Program-made: the position numbers and the translations under genes
Shown here: positions 26,825-40,530 of the stretch, one piece after another
Numbering within the stretch: position 1 is the stretch's first letter
Layout of the letters: every line of letters starts with the position of its first letter
The notes under the pieces: model-generated
Told to the model about the DNA's origin: nothing
Databases searched by the model: none
What the model saw: the letters and a program-made list of their open reading frames with translations, nothing else
Assembly: GCF_000004195.4 (NCBI RefSeq)
Contig: NC_030679.2
Location: 151,342,284-151,406,283 of the forward strand
DNA from: Xenopus tropicalis
Taxonomy: Eukaryota > Chordata > Amphibia > Anura > Pipidae
Direction of reading: 5' to 3'
DNA length: 64,000 nt

Positions 26825-29800
26825 CCATTCCCATCAGCCCCTGCCCCAGTGAGCTTACAATCTAAGGTCCCTATCCCATTCCCATCAGTCCCTGCCCCAG
26901 TGAGCTTACAATCTAAGGTCCCTATCCCATTCCTCAGTCCCTGCCCAGTGAGCTTACACTCTAAGGTCCCTATCACATTCCCATCAGCCCCTGCCCCAGT
27001 GAGCTTACAATCTAAGGTCCCTATCCCATTCCCATCAGCCCCTGCCCCAGTGAGCTTACAATCTAAGGTCCCTATCCATTCCCATCAGTCCCTGCCCCAG
27101 TGAGCTTACAATCTAAGGTCCCTATCCATTCCCATCAGTCCTGTGCCCCAGTGAGCTTACAATCTAAGGTCCCTATCCCATTCCCATCACCCCTGCCCAG
27201 TGAGCTTACAATCTAAGGTCCCTATGCCATTCCCATCAGTCCCCTGCCCAGTGAGCTTACACTCTAAGGTCCCTATCCATCCCATCAGTCCCTGCCCAGT
27301 GAGCTTACACTCTAAGGTCCCTATCCCATTCCCATCAGCCCCTGCCCCAGTGAGCTTACATCTAAGGTCCCTATCCCATTCCCATCAGTCCCTGCCCCAG
27401 TGAGCTTACAATCTAAGGTCCCTATCCCATTCCCATCAGCCCCTGCCCCAGTGAGCTTACAATCTAAGGTCCCTATCCCATTCCCATCAGCCCCTGCCCA
27501 GTGAGCTTACAATCTAAGGTCCTATCCCATTCCCATCAGCCCTGCCCCAGTGAGCTTACAATCTAAGGTCCCTATCCATTCCCATCAGTCCCTGCCCCAG
27601 TGAGCTTACAATCTAAGGTCCTATCCCATTCCATCAGTCCTGCCCCCAGTGAGCTTACAATCTAAGGTCCTATCCATTCCCATCGTCCTGCCCCAGAGCT
27701 TACTAGCCCTTCCTTCCCATCAGCCCTGCCCCAGTGCTTACAATCTAAGGTCCGTATCCATTCCCATCAGCCCTGCCCAGTGAGCTTACAATCTAGGTCC
27801 CTATCACATTCCCATCAGCCCCTGCCCAGTGAGCTTACAATACTAAGGTCCCTATCACATTCCCATCAGTCCCTGCCGCAGTGAGCTTACAATCTAAGGT
27901 CCCTATCCCATTCCATCAAGTCCCTGCCCCAGTGAGCTTACAATCTAAGGTCCCTATCACATTCCCATCAGTCCCCTGCCCCAGTGACTTACACTCTAAG
28001 TCCCTATTCCCATTCCCATCAGCCCCTGCCCCAGTGAGCTTACACTCTAAGGTCCTATCCCATTCCCATCAGTCCCTGCCCCAGTGAGCTTACAATCTAA
28101 GGTCCCTATCCCATTCGCCATCAGTCCCTGCCCCAGTGAGCTTACAATCTAAGGTCCCTATCCATTCCCATCAGTCCCTGCCCCAGTGAGCTTACAATCT
28201 AAGGTCCCTATCCATTCCCATCAGTCCCTGCCCCAGTGAGCTTACACTCTAAGGTCCTATCCCATTCCCATCAGTCCCTGCCCCAAGTGAGCTTACAATC
28301 TAAGGCCCCTATCCCATTCCCATCAGTCCTGCCCCAGTGAGCTTACACTCTAATGTCCGTATCCCATTCCCATCAGCCCCTGCCCCAGTGAGCTTACAAT
28401 CTAAGGTCCCTATCCCATTCCATCAGCCCCTGCCCCAGTGAGCTTACAATCTAAGGTCCCTATCCCATTCCCATCAGTCCCGTGCCCCAGTGAGCTTACA
28501 CTCTAATGGCCCTATCCCATTCCCATCAGTCCCTGCCCCAGTGAGCTTACAATCTAAGGGCCCTATCCCATTCCCATCAGTCCCTGCCCCAGTGAGCTTA
28601 CAATCTAATGGTCCCTATCCCATTCCCATCAGCCCCTGCCCCAGTGAGCTTACAATCTAAGGTCCCTATCCCATTCCCATCAGCCCCTGCCCCAGTGAGC
28701 TTACAATCTAAGGTCCCCTATCCCATTCCCATCAGTCCCTGCCCCCAGTGAGCTTACACTCTAAGGTCCCTATCCCATTCCCATCAGCCCCTGCCCCAGT
28801 GAGCTTACAATCTAAGGTCCCCTATCCCATTCCATCAGCCCCTGCCCCAGTGAGCTTACAATCTAAGGTCCCTATCCCATTCCCATCAGCCCCCTGCCCA
28901 GTGAGCTTACAATCTAAGGCCCCTATCCCATTCCCATCAGCCCCTGCCCCAGTGAGCTTACAATCTAAGGGCCCTATCCCATTCCCATCAGTCCCTGCCC
29001 CAGTGAGCTTACAATCTAAGGTCCCTATCCCATTCCCAGCCCCTGCCCCAGTGAGCTTACAATCTAAGGGTCCCTATCACATTCCCATCAGCCCCTGCCC
29101 CAGTGAGCTTACATCTAAGGTCCCTATCCCATTCCCATCAGTCCCCTGCCCCAGTGAGCTTACAATCTAAGGTCCCTATCACATTCCCATCAGTCCCTGC
29201 CCCCAGTGAGCTTACAATCTAAGGTCCCCTATCCCATTCCCATCAGTCCTGCCCCAGTGAGCTTACAATCTAAGGTCCCTATCCCATTCCCATCAGTCCC
29301 TGCCCCAGTGAGCTTACAATCTAAGGTCCCTATCACATTCCCATCAGCCCCTGCCCCAGTGAGCTTACAATCTAAGGTCCCTATCCCATTCCCATCAGTC
29401 CCTGCCCAGTGAGCTTACAATCTAAGGTCCTAATCCATTCCCATCAGCCCCTGCCCCGTGAGCTTACACTCTAAGGTCCCCCATCCATTCCCATCAGTCC
29501 CTGCCCCAGTGAGCTTACAATCTAAGGTCCCTATCCCATTCCCATCAGTCCCTGCCCAGTGAGCTTACAATCTAAGGTCCCTATCCCATTCCCATCAGCC
29601 CCTGCCCCAGTGAGCTTACAATCTAAGGTCCAAGGTCCCATCATTCCCATCAGGCCCTGCCCCAGTGAGCTTACAATCTAAGGTCCCTATCGCCATTCCC
29701 ATCAGTCCTGCCCAGTGAGCTTACAATCTAAGGTCCCTATCCCATTTCCATCAGCCCCTGCCCAGTGAGCTTACAATCTAAGGTCGCCCTAATCCCATTC

Positions 29801-32800
29801 CCATCAGTCCCTGCCCCAGTGAGCTTACAATCTAAGGTCCCTATCCGCATTCCCATCAGTCCCTGCCCCAGTGAGCTTACAATCTAGGTCCCATCACATT
29901 CCCATCAGTCCCTGCCCCAGTGAGCTTACATCTAAGGTCCTATTCATTCCATCAGCCCCTGCCCCAGTGAGCTTACAATCTAAGGTCCCTATTAACCATT
30001 CCCATCAGCCCCTGCCCCAGTGAGCTTACAATCTAAGGCTCCCTATTACATTCCCATCAGCCCTGCCCCAGTGAGCTCAACTCTTAAGGTCCTATCACAT
30101 TCCCATCAGCCCCTGTTCCCAGTGAGCTTACATCTAAGGTCCCTATCACATCCATTCAGCCCCTGCCCCAGTGAGCTTACAATCTAAGGCCCTATCACAT
30201 TCCCATCAGTCCCTGCCCCAGTGAGCTTACAATCTAAGGTCCCTATCCCATTCCCATCAGCCCTGCCCCAGTGAGCTTACAATCTAAGGTCCCTATCCCA
30301 TTCCCATCAGCCCCTGCCCCAGTGAGCTTACAATCTAAGGTCCCTATCCCATTCCCATCAGCCCCTGCCCCAGTGAGCTTTACAATCTAAGGTCCCTATC
30401 CCATTCCCATCAGTCCCTGCCCCAGTGAGCTTACAATCTAAGGTCCCTATCCCATTCCCATCAGTCCCTGCCCCAGTGAGCTTACAATCTAAGGTCCCTA
30501 TCCCATTCCCATCAGTCCCTGCCCAGTGAGCTTACAATCTAAGGTCCCTATCCATTCCCATCAGTCCCTGCCCCAGTGAGCTTACAATCTAAGGTCCCTA
30601 TCCCATTCCAATCAGTCCCTGCCCCAGTGAGCTTACAATCTAAGGTCCCTATCCCATTCCCATCAGCCCCTGCCCCAGTGAGCTTACAATCTAAGGCCCT
30701 ATCCCATCCCCTCCCCATCACATTCCCATCAGCCCCTGTCCCAGTGAGCTTACAATCTAAGGTCCCTATCCCATTCCCATCAGCCCTGCCCCAGTGAGCT
30801 TACAATCTTAAGGTCCTATCACATTCCCATCAGCCCTGTCCCAGTGAGCTTACAATCTAAGGTCCCTATCCCATTCCCATCAGCCCCTGCCCCAGTGAGC
30901 TTACATCTAAGGTCCCTATCCATTTCCCATCAGCCCCTGCCCCAGTGAGCTTACAATCTAAGGTCCCTATCCCATTCCCATCAGCCCCTGCCCCAGTGAG
31001 CTTACAATCTAAGGTCCCTATCCATTCCCATCAGCCCCTGTCCCAGTGAGCTTACAATCTAAGGTCCCTATCACATTCCCATCAGTCCGCCCCAGTGAGC
31101 TTACACTCTAAAGGTCCCTATCCCATTCCCATCAGCCCCTGCCCCAGTGAGCTTACAATCTAAGGTCCCTATCCCATTCCCATCAGCCCCTGCCCCAGGA
31201 GCTTACAATCTAAGGTCCCTATCACATTCCCATCAGCCCGGTGTCCCAGTGAGCTTACAATCTAAGGTCCCTATCACATTCCCATCAGCCCCTGTCCCAG
31301 TGAGCTTACAATCTAAGGTCCCTATCGCATTCCCATCAGTCCCTGCCCCAGTGAGCTTACACTCTAAGGTCCCTATCCCTTCCCATCAGCCCCTGCCCCA
31401 GTGAGCTTACACTTAATGTCCCTATCCCATTCCCATCAGTCCCTTGCCCCAGTGAGCTTACAATCTAAGGTCCCTATCCCATTCCCATCAGCCCCTGCCC
31501 CAGTGAGCTTACAATCTAAGGTCCCTATCCCATTCCCATCAGCCCCTGCCCCAGTGAGCTTACACTCTAAAGTCCCTATCCCATTCCCATCAGTCCCTGC
31601 CCCAGTGAGCTTACACTCTAAGTCCGCTATCCCATTCCCATCAGTCCCTGCCCCAGTGAGCTTACAATCTAAGGTCCCTATCCCATTCCCATCAGCCCCC
31701 TGCCCAGTGAGCTTACAATCTAAGGTCCTATTACATTCCATCAGCCCTGTCCCAGTGAGCTTACAATCTAAGGTCCCTATCCCATTCCCATCAGCCCCTG
31801 TCCCAGGGAGCTTACAATCTAAGGTCCCTATCCCATTCCCATCAGTCCCTGCCCCAGTGAGCTTACAATCTAAGGTCCCTATCACATTCCCATCAGCCCC
31901 TGCCCAGTGAGCTTACAATCTAAGGTCCCTATCACATTCCCATCAGCCCTGTCCCAGTGAGCTTACAATCTAAGGGTCCCTATCACATTCCCATCAGTCC
32001 CTGCCCCAGTGAGCTTACACTCTAAGGTCCCTATCACCATTCCCATCAGCCCCTGCCCCAGTGAGCTTACACTCTAATGTCCCTATCCCATTCCCATCAG
32101 TCCCTGCCCCAGTGAGCTTACAATCTAAGGTCCCTATCCCATTCCATCAGCCCCTGCCCCAGTGAGCTTACAATCTAAGGTCCATATTCACTTCCCATCA
32201 GCCCTTAGCCCCAGTGAGCTTACAATCTAAGGTCCCTATCCCATTCCCATCAGCCCCTGTCCCAGTGAGCTTACAATCTAAGGTCCCTATCACATTCCCA
32301 TCAGTCCCTGCCCAGTGAGCTTACACTCTAAGGTCCCTATCCCATTCCCATCAGCCCCTGCCCCAGTGAGCTTACAATCTAAGGTCCCTATCACATTCCC
32401 ATCAGCCCCTGTCCCAGTGAGCTTACAATCTAAGGTCCCTATCACATTCCCATCAGCCCCTGGTTCCCAGTGAGCTTACAATCTAAGGTCCCTATCACAT
32501 TCCCATCAGTCCCTGCCCCAGTGAGCTTACACTCTAAGGTCCCTATCCCATTTCCATCAGTCCCTGCCCCAGTGAGCTTACAATCTAAGGTCCCTATCAA
32601 TCCCATCAGTCCCTGCCCCAGTGAGCTTACACCTCTAAGGTCCCTATCCCATTCCCATCAGTCCCTGCCCCAGTGAGCTTACAATCTAAGGTCCCATCCA
32701 ATTCCCATCAGCCCCTGCCCCAATGAGCTTACAATCTAAGGGCCCTATCACATTCCCATCAGCCCCTTCCCCAGTGAGCTTACAATCTAAGGTCCCTATC

Positions 32801-33800
32801 CCATTCCCATCAGCCCCGCCCCAGTGAGCTTACAATCTAAGGTCCCTATCACATTCCCATCAGCCCCGCCCCCAGTGAGCTTACAATCTAAGGTCCCTAT
32901 CCCATTCCCATCAGCCCCTGCCCCAGTGAGCTTACAATCTAAGGTCCCTATTACATTCCCATCAGCCCTGTCCCCAGTGAGCTTACAATCTAAGTCCCTA
33001 TCACATTCCCATCAGTCCCTGCCCCAGTGAGCTTACACTCTAAGGTCCCTATCCCATTCCCATCAGTCCCTGCCCCAGTGAGCTTACAATCTAAGGTCCC
33101 TATCCCATTCCCATCAGCCCCTGCCCCAGTGAGCTTACAATCTAAGCCCCTATCCCATTCCCATCAGCCCCTGCCCCAGTGAGCTTACAAACTTAAGGTC
33201 CTATCCCATTCCCATCAGCCCCTGCCCAGTGAGCTACATCTAAGTCCCTATCCATTCCCATCAGCCCCTGACCCAGTGAGCTTACACATCTAAGGCCCCT
33301 ATCCCATTCCCATCAGCCCCTGCCCCAGTGAGTTTACAATCTAAGGTCCCTATCCCATTCCCATCAGTCCCTGCCCAGTGAGCTTACAATCTAAGGTCCC
33401 TATACATTCCCATCAGTCCCTGCCCCAGTAGCTTACAATCTAAGGTCCTATCCCATTCCCATCAGCCCCTGTCCCAGGTGAGCTTACAATCTAAGGCCCT
33501 ATCCCATTCCCATCAGTCCCTGTCCCAGTGAGCTTACAATCTAAGTCCCTATCCCATTCCCATCCAGCCCTGTCCCAGTGAGCTTACAATCTAAGGTCCT
33601 ATCCATTCCCATCAGTCCCTGTCCCAGTGAGCTTACAATCTAAGCCCCTATCAACATTCCCATCAGTCCCTGCCCCAGTGAGCTTACAATCTAAGGTCCC
33701 TATCCCATTCCCATCAGTCCCTGTCCCAGTGAGCTTACAATCTAAGGTCCCTATCCCATTCCCATCAGTCCCTGCCCCAGTGAGCTTACACTCTAAGGTA
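26825..33800 (+). repeat. 51-bp satellite-like array, about 135 copies (7 kb)
   Basis: Unit CCCAGTGAGCTTACAATCTA, AGGTCCCTATCCCATTCCCA, TCAGTCCCTGC, with two recurring variables: TACAATC/TACACTC and CATCAGT/CATCAGC. Many copies have lost or gained a C in CCC runs, more than expected next to the very clean 68-bp array downstream. The core is shared with a single dispersed element at about 9630-9660, so the array was probably seeded by such an element. Because 51 is a multiple of three, 17-residue peptide repeats stay open until an indel; they are not genes. Confidence 0.95.
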
Positions 33801-34090
33801 CCTAAAGTCAGTGAATTAGGGATAGGTGGGCACTTATAGCCGAATAGATATAATTGGATTTAAAGGGATACACCAGGCTTAGTCTGCCCCTTGGTGAGAA
33901 AGCTCTCAGGATAGGGCACTTTATGGGGTGAGGGAGGGGGCAGTCCATAAGGGTAGGGGTAGGAAGGATGGGGGGGGGGGGGAGATGATAAGATGGGGGG
34001 CAGGAGGGGGAGAGACAGACGGGGGAGAGCTGCAGAAGCCGCCGGCAGAGACAGATCCTTCACTAACTGAGTGAGTTCCTGGAGCAATGG
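33801..34090. other. Short spacer between the 51-bp and 68-bp arrays
   Basis: Unique DNA with a G-run at 33971-33982 and purine-rich GGGGGAGAGACAGACGGGGG. A minus-strand frame of 75 codons here is Pro/Ser-rich and has no support. Confidence 0.5.
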
Positions 34091-37000
34091 GCATCAGTTT
34101 GTGCCCCTGTGTGCCAGCTGTTACCCTTACTGTATTGCCTGCCGGTCTCTATACTGACTGTACTGCCCGTCTGTATTGCCTGCCGGTCTCTATACTGACC
34201 GTACTGCCCGTGCCCCTGTGTGCCAGCCTGTACCCTTACTGTATTGCCTGCCGGTCTCTATACTGACTGTACTGCCCGTGCCCCTGTGTGCCAGCCTTTA
34301 CCCTTACTGTATTGCCTGCCCGTCTCTATACTGACCGTACTGCCCGTGCCCTGTGTGCCAGTCTGTACCTTACTGTATTGCCTGCCGGTCTCTATACTGA
34401 CCGTACTGCCCGTGCCGCTGTGTGCCAGTCTGGTACCCTTACTGTATTGCCTGCCGGTCTCTATACTGACCGTACTGCCCGTGCCCCCTGTGTGCCAGCT
34501 GTACCCTTACTGTATTGCCTGCCGGTCTCTATACTGACTGTACTGCCGTGCCCCTGTGTGCCAGCCTTTACCTTATGTATTGCCTGCCGGTCTCTATACT
34601 GACTGTACTGCCCGTGCCCCTGTGTGCCAGCCTGTACCCTTACTGTATTGCCTGCCGGTCTCTATAACTGACCGACGCGTACTGCCCGTGCCCCTGTGTT
34701 CCAGCCTGTACCCTTACTGTATTGCCTGCCGGTCTCTATACTGACCGTACTGCCTGTGCCCCTGTGTGCCAGCCTGTACCCTTACTGTATTGCCTGCCGG
34801 TCTCTATACTGACTGTACTGCCCGTGCCCCTGTGTGCCAGCCTGTACCCTTACTGTATTGCCTGACGGTCTCTATACTGACCGTACTGACCGTGCCCCTG
34901 TGTGCCAGCCTGTACCCTTACTGTATTGCCTGCCGGTCTCTATACTGACCGTACTGCCCGTGCCCCTGTGTGCCAGCCTGTACCCTTACTGTATTGCCTG
35001 CGGTCTCTATACTGACCGTACTGCCCGTGCCCCTGTGTGCCAGCCTGTACCCTTACTGTATTGCCTGCCGGTCTCTATACTGACCGTACTGCCCGTGCCC
35101 CTGTGTGCCAGCCTGTACCCTTACTGTATTGCCTGCCGGTCTCTATACTGCCCGTTCTGCCCGTGCCCCTGTGTGCCAGCCTGTACCCTTACTGTATTGC
35201 CTGCCGGTCCTCTATACTGACCGTACTGCCGTGCCCCTGTGTGCCAGCCTTACCCTTACTGTATTGCCTGCCGGTCCTATACTGACCGTACTGCCATGCC
35301 CCTGTGTGCCAGCCTGTACCCCTTACTGTATTGCCTGCCGGTCTCTATACTGACCGTACTGCCATGCCCCTGTGTGCCAGCCTGTACCCTTACTGTATTG
35401 CCTGCCAGTCTCTATACTGACTGTAACTGCCCCATTGCCCCTGTGTGCCAGCCTGTACCCTTACTGTATTGCCTGCCGGTCTCTATACTGACCTGTACTG
35501 CCCATGCCCCTGTGTGCAGCCTGTTACCTACTGTATTGCCTGCGGTCTTCTATACTGATCTGTACTGCCCATGCCCCTGTGTGCCAGCCTGTACCTTACT
35601 GTATTGCCTGCCGGTCTCTATACTGACTGTCTGCCCGTGCCCTTGTGTGCCAGCCTTTACCCTTACTGTATTGCCTGCCGGTGCCTCTATACTGCTGTAC
35701 TGCCCGTGCCGCCTGTGTGCCAGCCTGTACCCTACTGTTATTGCCTGCCGGTCCTCTATAGACTGACCGTACTGCCCGTGGCCCTCATGTGTGCCAGCCT
35801 TCTGTACCCTTACTGTATTGCCTGCAGGTCTCTATACTGACCGACTGCCCGTGCCCCTGTGTGCCAGCCTGTACCCGTTACTGTATTGCCTTTCCGGGCT
35901 CGTATACTGCTGTACTTGCCCGTGCCCCTGTGCCCAGCCTTATACCCTTACTGTATTGCCTGCCGGGTCTCTATACTGCCGTACTTGCCGTGCCCTGGTG
36001 TGCCAGCCCCCCTGTACCCTTACTGGTATTGCTGCGGTCCTAACTGACTGTATGCCGTGCCTGGTGCCAAGTCTTGTACCCTTACTGTATTGGCCCTGCG
36101 GTTCTCTATACAATGACTGTAACTGCCCGTGCCCCTGTGTGCCAGTCTGTACCCTTACTGTATTGCCTGCCGGTCTCTATACTGACCGTACTGCCCGTGC
36201 CCCTGTGTGCCAGCCTGTACCTTACTGTATTGCCTGCCGGTCTCTATACTGACTGTACTGCCCGTGCCCTGTGTGCCAGCCTGTACCCTTACTGTATTGC
36301 CTGCCGGTCTCTATACTGACCGTACTGCCCGTGCCCCTGTGTGCCAGCCTGTACCCTTACTGTATTGCCTGCCGGTCTCTATACTGACCGTACTGCCCGT
36401 GCCTGTGTGCCAGCCTGTACCCTTACTGTATTGCCTGCGTCTCTATACTGACCGTACTGGCCCGTGCCCCTGTGTGCCAGCCTGTACCCTTACTGTATTG
36501 CCTGCCGGTCTCTATACTGACCGTACTGCCCGTGCCCCTTGTGTGCCAGCCTGTACCCTTACTGTATTGCCTGCCGGTCTCTATACTGACCGTACTGCCC
36601 GTGCCCCTGTGTGCCAGCCTGTTACCCTTACTGTATTGCCTGCCGGTCTCTATACTGACTGTACTGCCCGTGCCCTTGTGTGCCAGCCTTTACCCTTACT
36701 GTATTGCCTGCCGGTCTCTATACTGACCGTACTGCCCGTGCCCTGTGTGCCAGCCTTGTACCCTTACTGTATTGCTGCCGGTCTCTATACTGACTTACTG
36801 CCCGTGCCCCTGTGTGCCAGCCTGTACCCTTACTGTATTGCTGCCGGTCTCTATACTGACCGTACTGCCCATGCCCTGTGTGCCAGCCTGTACCCCTTAC
36901 TGTAATTGCCTGCCAGTCCTCTAATCCACTGACTTGTACTGGCCCCATGCCGCCTGTGGTGCCAGCCTGTAACCCTTACTGTATTGCCTGCCGGTCCTCT

Positions 37001-40000
37001 ATACTGACTGTACTGCCCATGCCCCTGTGTGCCAGCCTGTACCCTTACTGTATTGCCTGCCGGTCTCTATAACTGACGTACTGCCCATGCCCCTGTGTGC
37101 CAGCCTGTACCCTTACTGTATTGCCTGCCGGTCTCTATACTGACTTGTACTGCCCGTGCCCTTGTGTGCCAGCCTTTACCCTTACTGTATTGCCTGCCGG
37201 TCTCTATACTGACTGTACTGCCCGTGCCCTTGTGTGCCAGCCTGTACCCTTACTGTATTGCCTGCCGGTCTCTATACTGACCGTACTGCCCGTGCCCCTG
37301 TGTGCCAGCCTGTACCCTTACTGTATTGCCTGCAGGTCTCTATACTGACCGTACTGCCCGTGCCCCTGTGTGCCAGCCTGTACCCTTACTGTATTGCCTG
37401 CCGGTCTCTATACTGACCGTACTGCCCGTGCCCCTGTGTGCCAGCCTGTACCCTTACTGTATTGCCTTCCGGTCTCTATACTGACTGTACTGCCCGTGCC
37501 CCTGTGTGCCAGCCTGTACCCTTACTGTATTGCCTGCCGGTCTCTATACTGACCGTACTGCCCGTGCCCCTGTGTGCCAGCCTGTACCCTTACTGTATTG
37601 CCTGCCGGTCTCTATACTGACTGTACTGCCCGTGCCCCTGTGTGCCAGTCTGTACCCTTACTGTATTGCCTGCCGGTCTCTATACTGATCGTACTGCCCA
37701 TGCCCCTGTGTGCCAGCCTGTACCCTTACTGTATTGCCTGCCGGTCTCTATACTGACTGTACTGCCCGTGCCCCTGTGTGCCAGCCTGTACCCTTACTGT
37801 ATTGCCTGCCGGTCTCTATACTGACTGTACTGCCCGTGCCCCTGTGTGCCAGTCTGTACCCTTACTGTATTGCCTGCCGGTCTCTATACTGACCTTACTG
37901 CCCGTGCCCCTGTGTGCCAGCCTGTACCCTTACTGTATTGCCTGCCGGTCTCTATACTGCCCGTACTGCCCGTGCCCCTGTGTGCCAGTCTGTACCCTTA
38001 CTGTATTGCCTGCCGGTCTCTATACTGACCGTACTGCCCGTGCCCCTGTGTGCCAGCCTGTACCCTTACTGTATTGCCTGCCGGTCTCTATACTGACTGT
38101 ACTGCCCGTGCCCCTGTGTGCCAGCCTGTACCCTTACTGTATTGCCTGCCGGTCTCTATACTGACCGTACTGCCCGTGCCCCTGTGTGCCAGCCTGTACC
38201 CTTACTGTATTGCCTGCCGGTCTCTATACTGACTGTACTGCCCGTGCCCGTGTGCCAGCCTGTACCCTTACTGTATTGCCTGCCGGTCTCTATACTGACT
38301 GTACTGCCCGTGCCCCTGTGTGCCAGCCTGTACCCTTACTGTATTGCCTGCCGGTCTCTATACTGACTGTACTGCCCGTGCCCCTGTGTGCCAGCCTGTA
38401 CCCTTACTGTATTGCCTGACGGTCTCTATACTGACTGTACTGCCCGTGCCCCTGTGTGCCAACCTGTACCCTTACTGTATTACCTGCTGGTCTCTATACT
38501 GAATGTACTGCCCGTGCCCCTGTGTGCCAGCCTGTACCCTTACTGTATTGCCTGATGGTCTCTATACTGACCGTTCTGCCCATGCCCCTGTGTGCCAGCC
38601 TGTACTCTTACTGTATTGCCTGCCGGTCTCTATACTGACTGTACTGCCCGTGCCCCTGTGTGCCAGCCTGTACCCTTACTGTATTGCCTGATGGTCTCTA
38701 TACTGACCGTACTGCCTGTGCCCCTGTGTGCCAGTCTGTACCCTTACTGTATTGCCTGATGGTCTCTATACTGACCGTACTGCCCGTGCCCCTGTGTGCC
38801 AGCCTGTACCCTTACTGTATTGCCTGCCGGTCTCTATACTGACTGTACTGCCCGTGCCCCTGTGTGCCAGCCTGTACCCTTACTGTATTGCCTGCGGTCT
38901 CTATACTGACTGTACTGCCCGTGCCCCTGTGTGCCAGCCTGTACCCTTACTGTATTGCCTGCGGTCTCTATACTGACTGTACTGCCCGTGCCCCTGTGTG
39001 CCAGCCTGTACCCTTACTGTATTGCCTGCCGGTCTCTATACTGACTGTACTGCCCGTGCCCCTGTGTGCCAGCCTGTACCCTTACTGTATTGCCTGACGG
39101 TCTCTATACTGACTGTACTGCCCGTGCCCCTGTGTGCCAGCCTGTACCCTTACTGTATTGCCTGCCGGTCTCTATACTGACTGTACTGCCCGTGCCCCTG
39201 TGTGCCAGCCTGTACTCTTACTGTATTGCCTGCCGGTCTCTATACTGACTGTACTGCCCGTGCCCCTGTGTGCCAGCCTGTACCCTTACTGTATTGCCTT
39301 CCGGTCTCTATACTGACTGTACTGCCCGTGCCCCTGTGTGCCAGCCTGTACTCTTACTGTATTGCCTGCCGGTCTCTATACTGACTGTACTGCCCGTGCC
39401 CCTGTGTGCCAGCCTGTACTCTTACTGTATTGCCTGCAGGTCTCTATACTGACTGTACTGCCCGTGCCCCTGTGTGCCAGCCTGTACCCTTACTGTATTG
39501 CCTGCCGGTCTCTATACTGACTGTACTGCCCGTGCCCCTGTGTGCCAGCCTGTACCCTTACTGTATTGTCTGCCAGTCTCTATACTGCCCGTTCTGCCCG
39601 TGCCCCTGTGTGCCAGCCTGTACCCTTACTGTATTGCCTGCCGGTCTCTATACTGACTGTACTGCCCATGCCCCTGTGTGCCAGCCTGTACCCTTACTGT
39701 ATTGCCTGCCGGTCTCTATACTGACCATACTGCCCGTGCCCCTGTGTGCCAGCCTGTACCCTTACTGTATTGCCTGCCGGTCTCTATACTGACTGTACTG
39801 CCCATGCCCCTGTGTGCCAGCCTGTACCCTTACTGTATTGCCTGCCGGTCTCTATACTGACTGTACTGCCCGTGCCCCTGTGTGCCAGCCTGTACCCTTA
39901 CTGTATTACCTGCCGGTCTCTATACTGACTGTACTGCCCGTGCCCCTGTGTGCCAGCCTGTACCCTTACTGTATTGCCTGCCGGTCTCTATACTGACTGT

Positions 40001-40075
40001 ACTGCCCGTGCCCCTGTGTGCCAGCCTGTACCCTTACTGTATTGCCTGCCGGTCTCTATACTGACTGTACTGCCC
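34091..40075 (+). repeat. 68-bp tandem array, about 88 copies (6 kb)
   Basis: Unit TGTGTGCCAGCCTGTACCCT, TACTGTATTGCCTGCCGGTC, TCTATACTGACTGTACTGCC, CGTGCCCC (68 bp). Copies from about 37100 to 40075 are almost identical; copies from 34100 to 37100 have frequent indels. Sub-variants (CCGTACTG/CTGTACTG, CCCATGCCCC/CCCGTGCCCC, CAGTCTG/CAGCCTG) recur at scattered positions, showing higher-order mixing. A ladder of 60-codon open frames spaced exactly 68 bases apart is caused by the unit and is not coding. Confidence 0.96.
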
Positions 40076-40139
40076 ATTTGGACCTATTTGATTGCAGACA
40101 GATACTATATTTCTGTATAAAGACTAACAGCCCCAGGTA

Positions 40140-40434
40140 CAGGGGCAAGTAACGCACTTGGGCGCCCCGCCCCCCAAACAGAGGATAAAGGTCCGGTGCG
40201 GCTGTGGGATACAGTCAGTCCATATAATAACTATGAGCTGATTGGCTGACAGTCATACACTCCCCTCCCCGTATCCCTGCGCAGCGCATAATAGCTGCAG
40301 TTACCGCTCCGTCACTTCCTCTCTCTGCTCACAAGGTGGCGCTGATCAGCCGTAAGCCTACAAGCTCCCAGCGCTCAGCCCGGCTCTCTAGTGCAGCGCA
40401 CCCTCCCGTCCCTAGGGGGCAGTCGTTAAGAGCG
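40140..40434 (+). promoter_or_regulatory. Promoter-like segment ahead of the sap25-like gene
   Basis: Unique GC-rich DNA with an inverted CCAAT box (GATTGGCTGAC near 40240), a GTCACTTCCTCTC segment near 40310 containing an ETS-type core (ACTTCC), and increased CpG towards 40440-40540. Such CCAAT plus ETS combinations are common in CpG-type vertebrate promoters. It stands directly between the 68-bp array and the first exon candidate. No TATA box is seen. Confidence 0.5.
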
Positions 40435-40530
40435 ATGGCGCCTCAAAACCTTGTGGGACTCGCTGCGGCCTTCATTGCCCCCTCAGTAACAGCGGCGCTG
40501 TGTGTGCGCGTCCCCTATCGGCGCAAAGTG
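40435..40530 (+). CDS. Candidate first exon or upstream frame of the sap25-like gene
   Basis: ATG at 40435 in a good context (AGCGATGGCG) opens 32 codons beginning MAPQNLVGLAAAFIAPS, up to a donor at AAAGTG|GTAATG. If spliced in phase to the acceptor at 42061-42063 it would read a different frame from the one that continues through the later exons. It is therefore more likely a 5' UTR exon with an upstream open frame, or an alternative short product. If unspliced it ends at 40602. Confidence 0.35.

Noticed and set aside
34220..40064. Ladder of 60-codon frames at exact 68-base spacing
   Set aside because: One start and one stop per 68-bp unit pattern give the regular ladder. There is no evidence of a multi-copy small gene or peptide family.
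34091..40075. CRISPR-like array with regular spacing
   Set aside because: Units are contiguous with no unique spacers, and the DNA is from a vertebrate; a simple tandem array.
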